Shown: positions 1 through 10,485 of the stretch, one piece after another
How the letters are laid out: the number at the start of each line of letters is the position of its first letter
Position numbering within the stretch: the stretch's first letter is position 1
NCBI RefSeq assembly: GCF_047675955.1
Contig: NC_132928.1
Location: 51,392,889-51,456,888, forward strand
From: Chlorocebus sabaeus
Lineage: Eukaryota; Chordata; Mammalia; Primates; Cercopithecidae
Direction: 5' to 3'
DNA length: 64,000 bases
The notes under the pieces: generated by a model
Database searches by the model: none
Seen by the model: the letters and a program-made list of their open reading frames with translations, nothing else
What the model was told of the DNA's origin: nothing
Made by a program: the position numbers and the translations under genes

Positions 1-59
1 TTTTTGCTGAATGACTTTGGTACTTCTTGTGTGGTATCACTCTACCATACACATCTGAC

Positions 60-335
60 AATACTGAACTATTCCCTTGAGACTCAGCTCAAATGTCACC
101 TCTCCAGGTCTTCCCTGACATCTTAAAGGAGAATTAATGGCTCTCACGTCCGTACTTTCATTGTTACTACTATTATTTTATTAAAATTACTTGTTTACAT
201 AATGTTTTTCTCAACAATATCTCATACCTTTAGAAGACAAAATTTCTGTTCTACTAAGTTTTTAAAAATTTGTAATGCCTAGCATATAGTAGATTTACAA
301 CTGTTTACTAAATTATTATTGAAAGTGAGATTATA
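60..335 (+). mobile_element. L2 LINE fragment, 3' end
   Basis: The text resembles the L2 3' region in sense orientation: a 'tcaaatgtcacctctccagg' type segment, then an ending like 'tgcctagcatatagtag'. It is strongly diverged and the boundaries are approximate. L2 is an ancient mammalian non-LTR retrotransposon, and this copy is inert. Confidence 0.5.
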
Positions 336-565
336 ATTCCATGTATTGCAGATATCTTAATACTGAAGAATCACACATATTCCTGATTTAAGGATTCATA
401 CCATTGGTCTTCACATTTAACAACCAAAATAACTTTGTTAAGGAAAAATTAAATTTCTTATTTATTTTAACAAAGAAAACACTGTATAGTTAGAAAGGTC
501 ATCAAAATAATCCAGCCCTATGAATTTGCCTTCTATATACTGACAGTTAGAAAATGAGGCACCTA

Positions 566-860
566 GGCCAGGCGCTGTGGCTCACGCCTGTAATCCCAGC
601 ATTTTGGGAGGCTGAGGCAGGCAGAGCACTTGATGTCAGGAGTTCAAGGTGAGCCTGGTCAACATGGTGAAACCCTGTTTCTACTAAAACTACAAAAAAA
701 AATTAGCCAGGCATGGTGGCGCACGCCTGTAATCCCAGCTACTTGGGAGACTGAGGCAGGAGAATTGCTTGAACCCAGCAGGCAGAGGTTGCAGTGAGCC
801 GAGATTGCGCCACTGCATCCCAGCCTGGGTGACACAGCGGGACTCCATCTCAAAAAAAAG
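566..860 (+). mobile_element. Alu, full-length dimer
   Basis: The copy starts at ggccaggcgc, has left and right arms separated by an A-rich linker at about 693-702, and ends in a short A tail. It is flanked by a perfect 15-bp target-site duplication, AGAAAATGAGGCACC, at 549-563 and 859-873. This shows insertion by L1-type target-primed reverse transcription. Confidence 0.97.
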
Positions 861-1100
861 AAAATGAGGCACCCAAGAAAAAGTTCTAGATTGAAATTTT
901 GTCATAATATAATATATAAGGCATTACACTGTTTTCCTCTTTTTATAATCAGAACATAGCATGAATTAGTCCTTCCTTAAAAATAAAATATTGAAACTTA
1001 CCTGAAAATGTAAAACTTTATAGTGGGCTGTACATTTTGCTAAAATGTGAGTCAAGGGCATCAAAATACTGTAAATAGGGCTGTTAGAAATAATGCTTGA

Positions 1101-1408
1101 AGGTTAGGCATGGTGGTTCATGCCTATAATCCCAGCATTTTGGGAGGCTGAAGAACCCAGGAGTTTGATAACACCATGGGCAACATAGTGAGACCCCACT
1201 TCTACGAAAAATACAAAAATTAGCTGGATGTGGTGACACATGCCTGTAGTCTCAGTTACTTGGGAGGCTGAGGCAGGAGGATCTCTTGAGCCCAGGAGTT
1301 TGAGGCTGCAGTGAGGTATGACTGTGCTACTGTGCTGCAGCCTAGGTCACGGAGTGAGACCCTGTTTCTAAGGGGGTTAAAAAGAAAAAAAAAGAAAAGA
1401 AAAAAAGA
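1101..1408 (+). mobile_element. Old Alu (AluJ-like)
   Basis: This is a diverged Alu with a deletion in the left arm (the sequence jumps from gggaggctga to agaacccagg) and a right arm ending in an A-rich tail interrupted by G. Its high divergence and the J-type gaggatctcttgagcccagg stretch point to an old AluJ copy. Confidence 0.9.
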
Positions 1409-1589
1409 ATGCTGACTATAATTTTCTACATAAAAAACAAAATCCCATACATTTTGGCAGTTTATCATGGTGTCTTATGTGTAGTAAGTACTTACTATTT
1501 AACTTTATTCATTACTTACTAAAAAATATAGAAAGTGTCTGGAGAATGACTGGTGACTTACAGTTCCTATTTGAGGGCACATGCATTTC

Positions 1590-1640
1590 CTGTGTGTACA
1601 CACATGTCTGTATATATGTGTATATACATGTGCATGTGCT
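1590..1640. repeat. Imperfect TG/TA-rich repeat
   Basis: Short alternating purine-pyrimidine stretch (tgtgtacacaca, tatatatgtgtatatacatg). It is a degenerate microsatellite. Confidence 0.6.
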
Positions 1641-1654
1641 ACTTACTGGGTTGT

Positions 1655-1865
1655 CATTGACTGTTTACTAGGCACTTCACTAAGTGCTTTATACACATTA
1701 TCTCAGTTAAAATTCTTAAGCAACCATGTGAGATAAGTATTCTATTCATTTTCAGATGAGAAACCGAAAATCATAGAACTTAACTTGTCCAACAGAACAC
1801 AGCCAGTCCAGGAAATGAAAAGTAAACTTCTGAAGGTTTGGTCATGATTCTCTACTGTATTCCAC
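1655..1865 (-). mobile_element. MIR fragment, diverged
   Basis: The stretch resembles the reverse complement of MIR: a 'taggcacttcactaagtgct' type segment, 'cacattatctcagtt', a 'cagatgagaaac' core and 'cagccagt'. Boundaries are approximate. MIR is an ancient tRNA-derived SINE. Confidence 0.45.
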
Positions 1866-1894
1866 ATTCCATATTCCACAAAGACCAATTTAGG

Positions 1895-2125
1895 CAGGGG
1901 TCAACAAATGCACTTTTTCTGTGGAGGGCCAGATAGTAAATATTTTAAATTTTGTGGGTCATATAATCTGTTGCAACTACTTTAACTCTGCTGTTACAGC
2001 ACAAAAGCAACCATAGAAAATACACAGACTAATGGGCATGGCTGTATTCCAATACAAATTTATTTACAAAAATAGGCATGGGCCATACCTACATGATCCC
2101 TGATTAATGTCAGCACTGCCCGTTC
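1895..2125 (+). mobile_element. MER5A (hAT-Charlie) DNA transposon fossil
   Basis: It begins caggggtcaacaaatg and contains the MER5A core gagggccagatagtaaatat, followed by a stretch matching the middle of the family (ttacaaaaataggc). The 3' terminal inverted repeat is degraded. It is a non-autonomous hAT element with no coding capacity. Confidence 0.75.
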
Positions 2126-2429
2126 AGGCAACATATTTTCAGTACTTAATGTATGTCTGGATATCTACCAAGTCCTGATCATTGAAAAGTAAAATAACTA
2201 TTATCTGCCTGGGTCAAATAAAGTTTTATTTTCATTTTAATAACTGAATAATTGTCTTTATTATTTTGCTTTCAAGACACAAATTATTGCTTTCCTTCTA
2301 CTCCTTTAGTTTCATGGTCCCATGAGATACTTAATTTTTATTTTAATAAGGCATAAAATACGTAGCCCTTTCTTCAATTACTTAGTATTCCTGATTTTTG
2401 TTATAGCTGCCTGTACTTACACTTTCAGA

Positions 2430-2935
2430 TTCATTCATTCAACAACATCAGTGCCAATATGTGCCAAGCATTATTTTAGGCCCTAACATACAGTTGTGAA
2501 CAAAAGCAACAAAACCTCTGTCTTCATGGAGCTTATATTTTATGGGGAAGAGAAATAGCAAGATAAAAAAGTAAAATATATATTGTGTTACATGGTAAAT
2601 AACGCCAAGGAGAAGAGTAAAGCAAAAAGGGGAAATAGGTAATTTGGGGGAGGTTTACAATTTCAGAGAGGGTAGCCAGGGAAAGCCTTGCTGAGAGGTT
2701 GACATTTGACGAAACAGTTAAAGGTCGTGAGTTTTAGGAAGAAGGAACTACCAATAAAAAGGCTAGAGGCAAGAACAGCCGGGAGGCAGTAAAGCTAGAC
2801 CGGAATGAGGAGGGAAAAAGTAAAAGGAGATCAGACTGTGGAGTAATAGGAAGCCAGATCACGTAATGTTAGGGGTCTTTGGCTTACCTTTAATTACACA
2901 GGAAGACTCCGAGGCAAGAGTGATGGGCAAGGTTT
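2430..2935 (-). mobile_element. L2 LINE, antisense, diverged
   Basis: It opens with 'attcattcattcaacaaca' and 'gtgccaagcattattttagg', the reverse complement of the L2 3' end. It continues through 'catggagcttatattttatg' and 'agggaaagccttgctgagag', which follow the antisense L2 body. Heavily mutated. Confidence 0.55.
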
Positions 2936-2944
2936 TACTTTTTA

Positions 2945-3385
2945 AAAATAAGAGCTATATTGAAATGTAATTCACATACTATAAAATTCCTCCTTTTTAA
3001 GTGATTTTTAATACATCCACATTTATGTAGCCATTACTACTATTTAATCACAGAACATTTTCATGGCCCGTAAAAGAAACTCTGTGTCCATTAGCAGTCA
3101 CTCTGTATACTCCCCAGCCCCTAAGCCCCTAACAAATACTCATCTAACTTTTGACACTATGCATTTGCCTATTCAGGACGTTTAATACAACTGAAATCAT
3201 ATAATATGTGGTCTTTTATGCCTGGTTTCTTTTACTTAGGTTCATCCATGTTTTAGTGAGTACTTCATTCCTTTTTATGGCCGAAAATATTCCACTAATG
3301 GACATTTGGGTTGTTTCTACTTTTTAATATTATGAAGAATGCTGTCATGAACAATTTGTATACAAGTTTTTGTGTGGAAGCCTTA
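2945..3385 (-). mobile_element. L1M (mammalian-wide L1) 3' end
   Basis: Antisense L1M-type 3' sequence, recognised from 'tgaaatgtaattcacatact', 'attagcagtcactctgtata', 'tgcctattcagga' and 'atggacatttgggttgtttc'. The order matches the reverse complement of L1ME/L1MD 3' ends. It is an ancient, truncated copy. Confidence 0.75.
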
Positions 3386-4257
3386 TATTTCAAAAGGATG
3401 TCCAAATAAGATGTTTTCTATAATCTGCTTTTTTTTTTTTTTGTTGTTGGGGTGGGGGAGGTACCAAGTAATTTTAAAATGTGATAGCGGATCAGTGTTA
3501 TCTTCTAATTTTACAATCACCACATTTTCTTCCTAACTCCTCTGGGATTTCCATCCTTCTTGAAGAAACCAAAACCATTAACTCAGTCTCTTTCCTCCTG
3601 CTTTAGTATTCTTGCACATAGGAAAATATTAATGCTAGATATTCAAGAATGAATAAAGGCAAGTTCAAGATCTTTTCCTAAACTGGTAACTAAAGTTGGT
3701 GAAGATTTTTTAGTAACTTTATATAAATAGTATAAGAAACTCCTAAATATCTTTTTTCCAGATTTACCAACGGTTTACATTTTGCCAACTTTGCTGAATC
3801 ACTCTGTGTATATTTTTATTATATATATGCATTTTTCCTGACTCATTTGAGGAAGCTGGAGACATTATTCCCTTTACCAGCAACTGTTTCAGTGTGCATT
3901 TTCTAAAAAACAAAGGACATTCTCTTACAAAACCAAGAACAAAAATTATAATCGAGAAATTTAACTCTGATGTTGGTTGACATTTTAAGGATAAAATTAG
4001 GTATGCTACTCCATGCATAATCTACTATACAAATTATATTTCAGTATCATAAAAAGGCATTTATTTGAAAAACAAAGTGTCTTCAAGCAATGGTGACTGA
4101 GAAATCATGGGTACTGATTGCAAGTATAATTCAAAGTAATAATCTATATCATATTAAAATAATGTCTCAAATATTTGGAGGATTACTACTGAACTTATGG
4201 ACATTCAATACACTATTGTGATAAAGGATTGGAAGCAAGAATAACTAGTTTTCTAAA
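3386..4257. other. No recognisable gene or repeat
   Basis: AT-rich sequence with one T run at 3429-3445. I see no convincing exon, RNA gene or classified repeat. Confidence 0.5.
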
Positions 4258-4266
4258 AGGCAACTA

Positions 4267-4596
4267 GGCCGGGCACGGTGACTCATGCCTGTAATCCCAG
4301 CACTGTGGGAGGCTGAGGCGGGTGGATCACCTGAGGTCAGGAGATCGAGACTAGCCTGGCCAACATGGTGAAACCCCATCTCTACTAAAAACACAAAAAA
4401 TTACCTGGGCATAGCGGTGCGTGCCTGTAGTCCCAGCTACTAGGGAGGCTGAGGCAGGAGAATCACTTGATTCTGGGAGGCAGAGGTTGCAGTGAGCTGA
4501 GATCGCGCCACTGCACTCCAGCCTGGGTGACAGTGAGACTCCATCAACATAACATAACAACATAACATAACATAACATAACATAACATAACATAAC
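4267..4596 (+). mobile_element. Alu (AluS-like) with AACAT-repeat tail
   Basis: Full-length dimer starting ggccgggcacgg, with arms and linker intact. The tail is not pure A but a run of a pentanucleotide. The duplication AGGCAACTA lies at 4258-4266 and 4597-4605, which bounds the insert exactly. Confidence 0.96.
4546..4596 (+). repeat. (ACATA)n pentanucleotide microsatellite
   Basis: About ten pentanucleotide units (ACATA register) with one interrupted unit, grown from the A tail of the adjacent Alu. Likely length-polymorphic. Confidence 0.9.
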
Positions 4597-4605
4597 AGGC
4601 AACTA

Positions 4606-5485
4606 GAGGATAGATACAATGATTGCATCTCTATCTTGATACTCCTTTGTACACATACAATATTTTTCCTCAAAGAAGCTTAAATACCAAACTATAACTT
4701 TCCTTGTATTTTAGTGAGGAGATACACTATTGTATGATCATATAAAGTATTATATGATTAGAGCCAATGAAACTAATGAAGCTAAGATGAATTTTCATTT
4801 ATCTAGATTTAGGAAGCAATACTTAGACATGCAGAGCCACAGTGTAACAAGGATGTTAGTATCAGAAGAAGTATTCCCATCATATGAATATTTAATATAT
4901 ACATAGAAGGTGCTTTGATTTCAGTGAAAAAGGGCATCAAGATGTAAAGTAATAAAAAAAAAAAAGCAAGGTAGTCAACAGTATTATAAAACATGTACTA
5001 AATAGAAATGTTCCATTCAAAGCTAAAGGCAGACTCTGAAGATGTTAATGACTATCTAGAATTAAAGATAATCAGATTCTTTAAATACTAAAGCTATTCT
5101 TCTAAGAAAAAAATGTAAATAAAGTGACAGCTGTTGTTAATGAACAGATAACTCCTTCTCAAGAAGACCCAGAAAGTAGCTAATGCAGAATTATTCTTGA
5201 AATATTTTTTCTCTAATATAAAGTTAAATTTTACATTTTTACTCATAGTATATACAATTCTTGAAGCCTATCACTTTTAGCACCTAACAAAATACCAAGC
5301 AAATAGTAGCTACCTAATATTTATTGAGTAGATGCATAGATGGATATATAAACCCAATATATCTATGATTAGCACTGCTCTATAAGTAAAGTGAAAATCA
5401 TTAGGGTAACATCTCCTGCAGTTTGTCTCTAGGCCTAGCAATAATTCGAATACTTGTATCAACAATAATAATAGATCAAATGTAT
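4606..5485. other. No recognisable gene; AT-rich
   Basis: AT-rich unique-looking sequence. A short stretch at about 5318-5332 (taatatttattgagt) recalls an L2/MIR 3' end but is too short to call. Confidence 0.45.
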
Positions 5486-5722
5486 TCTGCATTTACAATG
5501 TACTAGGTAGTACGTGAGGTGCTATTAACCTCTCATTTACTCCTCATAGCAACCCTATAAAGTTATAGTAACATTTTTCCCATTTTATAAGTAAGTAAAC
5601 TAAGGTTTAGAGAAAACAAAGGTTTAGAGAAGTGACGAAGTCATACAGCCAGTATTGGAGGCTGGGTGAAGACTTAGATATTCTTATTTCAGAGCCGACA
5701 CTCAGAACCACATTCCATATTG
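5486..5722 (-). mobile_element. MIR SINE, antisense
   Basis: The order of segments matches the reverse complement of MIR: 'tttactcctcatagcaaccc', 'cccattttataagtaagtaa', 'gagaagtgacgaagtcatac', 'cagccagt' and 'agagccgacactcagaacca'. An internal duplication of 'ggtttagagaa' is visible at about 5602-5632. Confidence 0.75.
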
Positions 5723-6225
5723 GAGTTTCTTCTATAACATTTTTAGATATTTTGGGTGAGGTATGAAGGGTGAAGGTGATCAGTTATTTAATGAGAAGTA
5801 AAACTCTTCCTTGATCAGTGATCTGAGACACTACAACAGAGTTAAGTAAATTGTGTAGGAATCCAGAGTCAGTGGCAAAATAAAAAGGCCAGACCCCATA
5901 GTTTCTAATGTGAAGAAATGGAAAAATTAAGTTGAATTTTATAGCATATAGATGTTTGTTTTACTCCTTGCCACCAATAAATAACGTTTATAGTCTGTTT
6001 TTCACAAGTATCTCTTAACAAAAGGATTTCACTGAACATTAGTCAATGCTGGGCACATAGTAAGTGCTTAATATTTGTTAAATGAGCAAAATTTTTCCAT
6101 ACCTGATCAGGGTATTTGACATGGTTATTTGCTCCTATGAAAGTTTAATGAGGCTGTTTAATGCTTTGTCTAATTTTACATTGAAAACTATGTTAATTTA
6201 AATCTACCTTTGGATGTGTGGTACA
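5723..6225. other. Mostly unclassified; short L2/MIR-like 3' end
   Basis: Unclassified AT-rich DNA. At about 6045-6088 the text 'gctgggcacatagtaagtgc' followed by 'ttaatatttgttaaatga' matches the shared L2/MIR 3' end in sense orientation. Confidence 0.4.
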
Positions 6226-6239
6226 GGATAAAAGTTAAT

Positions 6240-6700
6240 AGCCTTTTGCACAGCAAAGGAAACAACAAAATGAAAAGGAAGCCTACAGATTAGGAGAAAA
6301 TATCTGCAAACCATATATCTGATAAGGGGTTAATATCAAAAATATATAACAATGCAATGCCAAACAATTGAATAACCTAATTAAAAAATGGGCAAAGAAC
6401 CTGAATAAACATTTCTCAAAAGACATAAAAATGGCCAACAGGTATATGAAAAGATGCTCAACATCATTAATCACCAGGGAAATGAAAATCAAAACCATGA
6501 TGAGATATCACTTCACACCTTTTAGGATGGCTATTATCAAAGAGACAAGAGATAACAAGTGTTAGTAAGAATGCAAGGAAAAGGGGACTCTTGTACACTG
6601 CTGGTGGAAATGCAGATTTGTGTAGCCAGTGTGGAAAACAGTATGGAGGTTTCTTAAGGAATTAAAAATAGAACTAGCAATATGACCCTGCAATCCCCCC
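6240..6700 (+). pseudogene. L1 ORF2 C-terminal remnant
   Basis: Degenerate coding sequence for the ORF2p C-terminus. A 65-residue open stretch at 6368-6565 aligns with the region before the cysteine-rich domain (WAKNLNKHFSKDIKMANRYM and MRYHFTPFRMAII). The frame stops at 6563-6565, and the downstream match to 'tgctggtggaaatgcag' is in other frames. It is a dead fragment of an endonuclease/reverse transcriptase gene. Confidence 0.85.
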
Positions 6701-7205
6701 TCTTCTGAGTATCTACTCAAAGGAAATGAAATCACAATCTTATAAAAATATCTGCATTCCCATATTCATTGCACCATTATTCACAACACAAGTTATGGAA
6801 GCAACTGAAATGCCTGTTGATGAATAAAGAAACTATGATGTGGGTGGGTGTGTACGTAATGAAATATTATTCATCCTTGAAAAAGAGAGAGATCCTGCCA
6901 TTTGCAAAAACTTGAATGAACCTAGAGGACATTATGCTAAATGAAATACGCCAGATACACTGCATGATCTCACTTATATGTGGAATTAAAAAAAACAAAA
7001 ACAAACGTAACAACGAATATATAGAAACAAAGAGCAGAACAGTGGTTACCTGAAGCAGAGAAAATGGGAAGAATTAGGTCAAAGGGTATAAAGTTGCAGC
7101 TATGTAGGCTAAATCTAGAGATCTAGTGTACAACATGAGGACTATGGTTAATAGTATTTTATACTGGAAATTTCCAAGGGAGTAGATTTTAGATACTCTT
7201 ACTAC

Positions 7206-7293
7206 AAAGGAAAAGAGAGGGGAAGAGAGGGAGGGAGAGAGGGAGGGAGGGAGGGGGGAAGAGAGGGAGGGAGAGAAGGAGGGAGGGAGGAAG
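7206..7293. repeat. GGGA/GGAA-rich purine tract
   Basis: Eighty-odd bases of almost pure purine (gggagggagagaggg repeats) inside the old L1 3' UTR. It probably grew from the G-rich stretch that L1 3' UTRs carry. Confidence 0.9.
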
Positions 7294-7387
7294 GCATATG
7301 AGATAACAGATATGTTAATTTGCTGGACTGTAGTAATCATTTCACTATGTATATCAAAACATCATGTTATAGACCTTAAGTCATATA

Positions 7388-8226
7388 CAGTAATCCCTCT
7401 GTATCCATGGAGGATTGGTTCCAGGACCTCCTACAGATACCAATATCCATGGATGCTTAAATCCCTGATAAAAGAGGGCATAGTATTTGTACATAACCTA
7501 TGCACAACCTTCCATATACTTTAAATCATCTCTAGATTACTTGTAATACCTAATACAATGTAAATCCTATGTAAATAGTTACTATACTGTATTATTAGGG
7601 CAGGGATCCCCAACCCCCAGGCCACGGACTGGTACTGGTTTATGGCCTGGTAGGAAGTACGTCACATAGCAGGAGGTGAGTGGCAGGTGAACAAGCATTA
7701 CCGCCGGAGCTCCACCTCCTGTTAGATCAGTGGTGGCATCAGATTCTCATAGGAGCACATACCCTATTGTAAGCTGTACATGTGAGGGATCTAGGGTTCG
7801 TGTTCCTTATGAGAATCTAATGCCTGATGATCTGTCACTGTCTCCCATCACCCCCAGATGGGACCATCTAGTTGCAGGGAAACGAGCTCAGGCTCCCACA
7901 GATTCTACATTACGGTGAGTTGTACAATTATTTCATTATATATTACAATGTAATAATAATAGAAATAAAATGCACAATAAGTGTAATGTGCTTGAATTAC
8001 ACCAAAACCAACCCCCACACCCCACTCCCTCCTGTCCATGGAAAAATTATCTTCCATGAAACCAGACCCTGGTGGCAAAAAGGTTGGGGACCACTGGTTT
8101 AAGGAACAGTGATGAGAACAAAAGTCTGTACATGTTCAGTACAGATGCATTTTTTTTTTGGAAATTTTTGATCCATGGTTGGTTGAATCCACACATGCAG
8201 AACCCAGAGATATGAAAGGCCAACTG
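7388..8226 (+). mobile_element. MER2 (TcMar-Tigger) transposon, split by MER1A
   Basis: It starts at CAGTAATCCCTC after a TA dinucleotide (7386-7387), runs through 'ggattggttccaggacc' and 'taaatcatctctagattact', and is broken at 7600/8097. It resumes with 'gtctgtacatgttcagtaca' and 'ggttggttgaatccacacat', and ends ggccaactg at 8226. The expected terminal inverted repeats are present, diverged. It is non-autonomous, with no transposase frame. Confidence 0.85.
7601..8096 (+). mobile_element. MER1A (hAT-Charlie) inserted in MER2
   Basis: Terminal inverted repeats are cagggatccccaacc at the left and ggttggggaccactg at the right. The 8-bp flanks are tattaggg (7593-7600) and gtttaagg (8097-8104), both derivable from a GTTTAGGG target, the duplication length expected for hAT elements. 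The internal text matches MER1 ('gagctccacctcctgttaga', 'tgcctgatgatctg'). At 496 bp the copy is the longer MER1A form. Confidence 0.88.
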
Positions 8227-8245
8227 TTCAATTAAAAAAAGCTAA

Positions 8246-8934
8246 TGGGTACTAATGGCTACGGAAAATGTATACATTATTACAGAAATGTTTTGGCAAA
8301 TCAAAAAAAAGTCAAGGGTTTTCATACCTTTCTTTTTTTACATTAAAAGCTGCAACTATCAAAAATGTTCAATACATTTATCACCTGGATTGTTGTAACA
8401 CTATATCTGATGTATCCAGAAAACACCTCTGACTAAAAAACAAACACCACAATCAACTCATTAATTTCCTTCTGGTTAGTATTTGAATCTGTTGTAAATT
8501 GGGCTGTAGTTGGATAAAACAGTTGCACCAACAGATATGTAAAACATGCCCCATTTGATCTTGAATGAGTTTAAATGGCAGAACTATTTTACAGAACTAC
8601 ATTATTATCTACTTCAGAAATTCATTAACATTACAATAAAATACATTACATTTGTGGAATATAGAGACAAATTAGAAAAAGATTTGTTCTCAAGAAGCTC
8701 ATGGTCTGTACTTCTTAAATATTATATCAATAGAAAATTTAACTTCATATCTCTAGTATATTTATTCATAAATGATATACATGGGCTCCAAATCTATAAA
8801 GGAAATATTAGTGAAGTATACTTTTCCTTATTTCAGATAAAAACCAAAGGGATAAAAGTTTCATTATTTTCTTCCCACCCATACCTACAAACCAAGGAAC
8901 ACCAAACATTGCCAGCAACCCACTGAAAGCAAGG
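8246..8934. other. No recognisable gene or repeat
   Basis: AT-rich. A 126-codon open stretch at 8546-8926 has low-complexity composition (Y, F, I, K-rich) with no motif and is probably chance. Confidence 0.5.
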
Positions 8935-9100
8935 TGAAAAGGTATGCAACAGAGTCGTTCTCACAGCCCTCTGAAGGAAACAACCCCGTTGACACCTTCT
9001 AATCTCCAGAACCATGAAACGATACATTTCTGTTGTCAAAGCCACCCAGTCAGTGGTTCTTTGTTATCGCAGCCCTGGTAAAATAAAACCCTGAACAAGG
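8935..9100 (+). mobile_element. MLT1-type ERVL-MaLR LTR, 3' portion
   Basis: The order 'tgaaggaaacaaccccgttg', 'acaccttctaatctccagaa', 'catttctgttgtcaaagcca' and 'cccagtcagtggttctttgt' follows the 3' half of MLT1 LTRs in sense orientation. It is an old non-coding LTR remnant. Confidence 0.7.
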
Positions 9101-10475
9101 TACTACAGTGGAGCAGCCTGTAACCTTGGGCTGACTGCAAGAACAAGAATGCAAAGGAAAGATATACTTGATTACTATGAGCTAAGTAGACACCAAAAAA
9201 GAGAACCAGATCTATATCATGGATGCTGGATCTCCAACACCAAAGAACTATACAGTGGGGATGCTCCCTATGGGTCCCTCTGAAGAGTTTGCACCCTTCT
9301 ACCTATAAGAGAGCCAGCACTGGCACACACACAGAAGGCATTCAAATTCATGGCCAATGTTAGCTAGAAAAGCAGCAATAACCAACAGAGGCTTGTAATT
9401 TCATGTCTGGGTAAGTAAAAACTGTGGCATCAGACCAGAACGCCTTTTCTCCAATCCTGTCTCCCTACTCCAATGCCAGAAGGGTTAGAAGTTGAAGAGG
9501 GTAGAACACAGGTGGTGGAGTGAAAGAACTGGCTGGATATCTCCTGCTCCACGGTGGGGGTGGGGGGTGGAGTTAAATAGGATATGAGACAAAATTTTAA
9601 TCAAATAGATTAAATTAACTTTAATTATTGAAAGTAAAGTAAAAAACTACTGGCTCCCCATCACAGAGATCAGCTTTCTAGTAGTGATAGCACAATTGTG
9701 GGCAAGAACTGAGGAAAATAAAACCCCCACTCTTCACCCCTTATACCCAGAGGCAGACTCATGTGTTGTGGGACCTGAAGCTTATATAATTTGTGAGTCC
9801 ATATTTTAAAAAAACCACAAAATTGCAAACACAAATCTTTTTTTTCTTCTATCATTAAGGTCTCATATGCTAAAAAGATCTTAAGGTTTGTGGTCAACAG
9901 AGGCTGCTGTAAGAGAGAGGAGAAACTAATTCAACAACAGTAACATCAAAGGTTTATCAAAGATCTACAGTCATTTATAATAAAATCAGAGTTCACCATC
10001 ATCATCTGATTACAGCATAGAATAAATGGTAGTAAGTTGCTGCCTTGCTTTCCTTAATTGCATCTTCATTTTTCAGCAGTTGTGTAATTAGTCGGCATGA
10101 AGAGAGACTCCAAGTTTTTCTGCACAGAGTTAATAAATAACAAAAATTTAAATATCTTAGGAAATTCCAAAATGATGTTTTGTAAAATGAAAGTAGATAA
10201 GCAGAGTAAAAGGATAAGCGCAAGGACAGTATGCTGGATGACAAAACACAAAAAATTCTAAGGCTTTGAGAATACTGCAAAGAACAAATTTGTATTTTCG
10301 ATGACCTGCTATATTTAAGTTTCCTGGCTTTACTTTTGTGACTTGGGAGAAATGAACAAATATTTTAATACAATATCATTATGATACTGTATTAAGAGAT
10401 TAAAAGGTAAAAACAAAATGATTATATCAACACATACTGAAAAGGCAACTAACAACATCCTGTACCCTTTCTATT
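9101..10475. other. Largely unclassified DNA upstream of L1-A
   Basis: No gene seen. A G-rich stretch at 9551-9572 belongs to a segment (9482-9572) that resembles 17198-17281 on the other side of L1-A. The rest is AT-rich and unclassified. Confidence 0.45.
9482..9572 (+). repeat. Diverged direct repeat flanking L1-A, copy 1
   Basis: It shares gggttaga, agagggtag, gaactggctggatatct and a G-rich end with 17198-17281, with small gaps, and both copies lie on the plus strand. The family is not recognised. It may be an old transposon segment or an ancient local duplication. Confidence 0.45.
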
Positions 10476-10485
10476 AAGAAATCTC

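Larger units (their letters stand above)
6226..8245 (+). mobile_element. 5'-truncated old primate L1 (L1MA/L1PB-like), interrupted
   Basis: It starts inside ORF2 and runs through the C-terminal ORF2 region and 3' UTR to about 7387. It appears to resume at 8227 with 'ttcaattaaaaaaa', the expected L1 tail. The interruption is a MER2 element (7388-8226), which itself contains MER1A. The 3' UTR has the usual 'gatatgttaatttgctggac' and 'tatcaaaacatcatgtta' segments. Confidence 0.85.

Noticed and set aside
8546..8926. 126-codon open frame on the plus strand
   Set aside because: Composition follows the AT-rich DNA (many Y, F, I, K), with no motif and no supporting splice or promoter signals.
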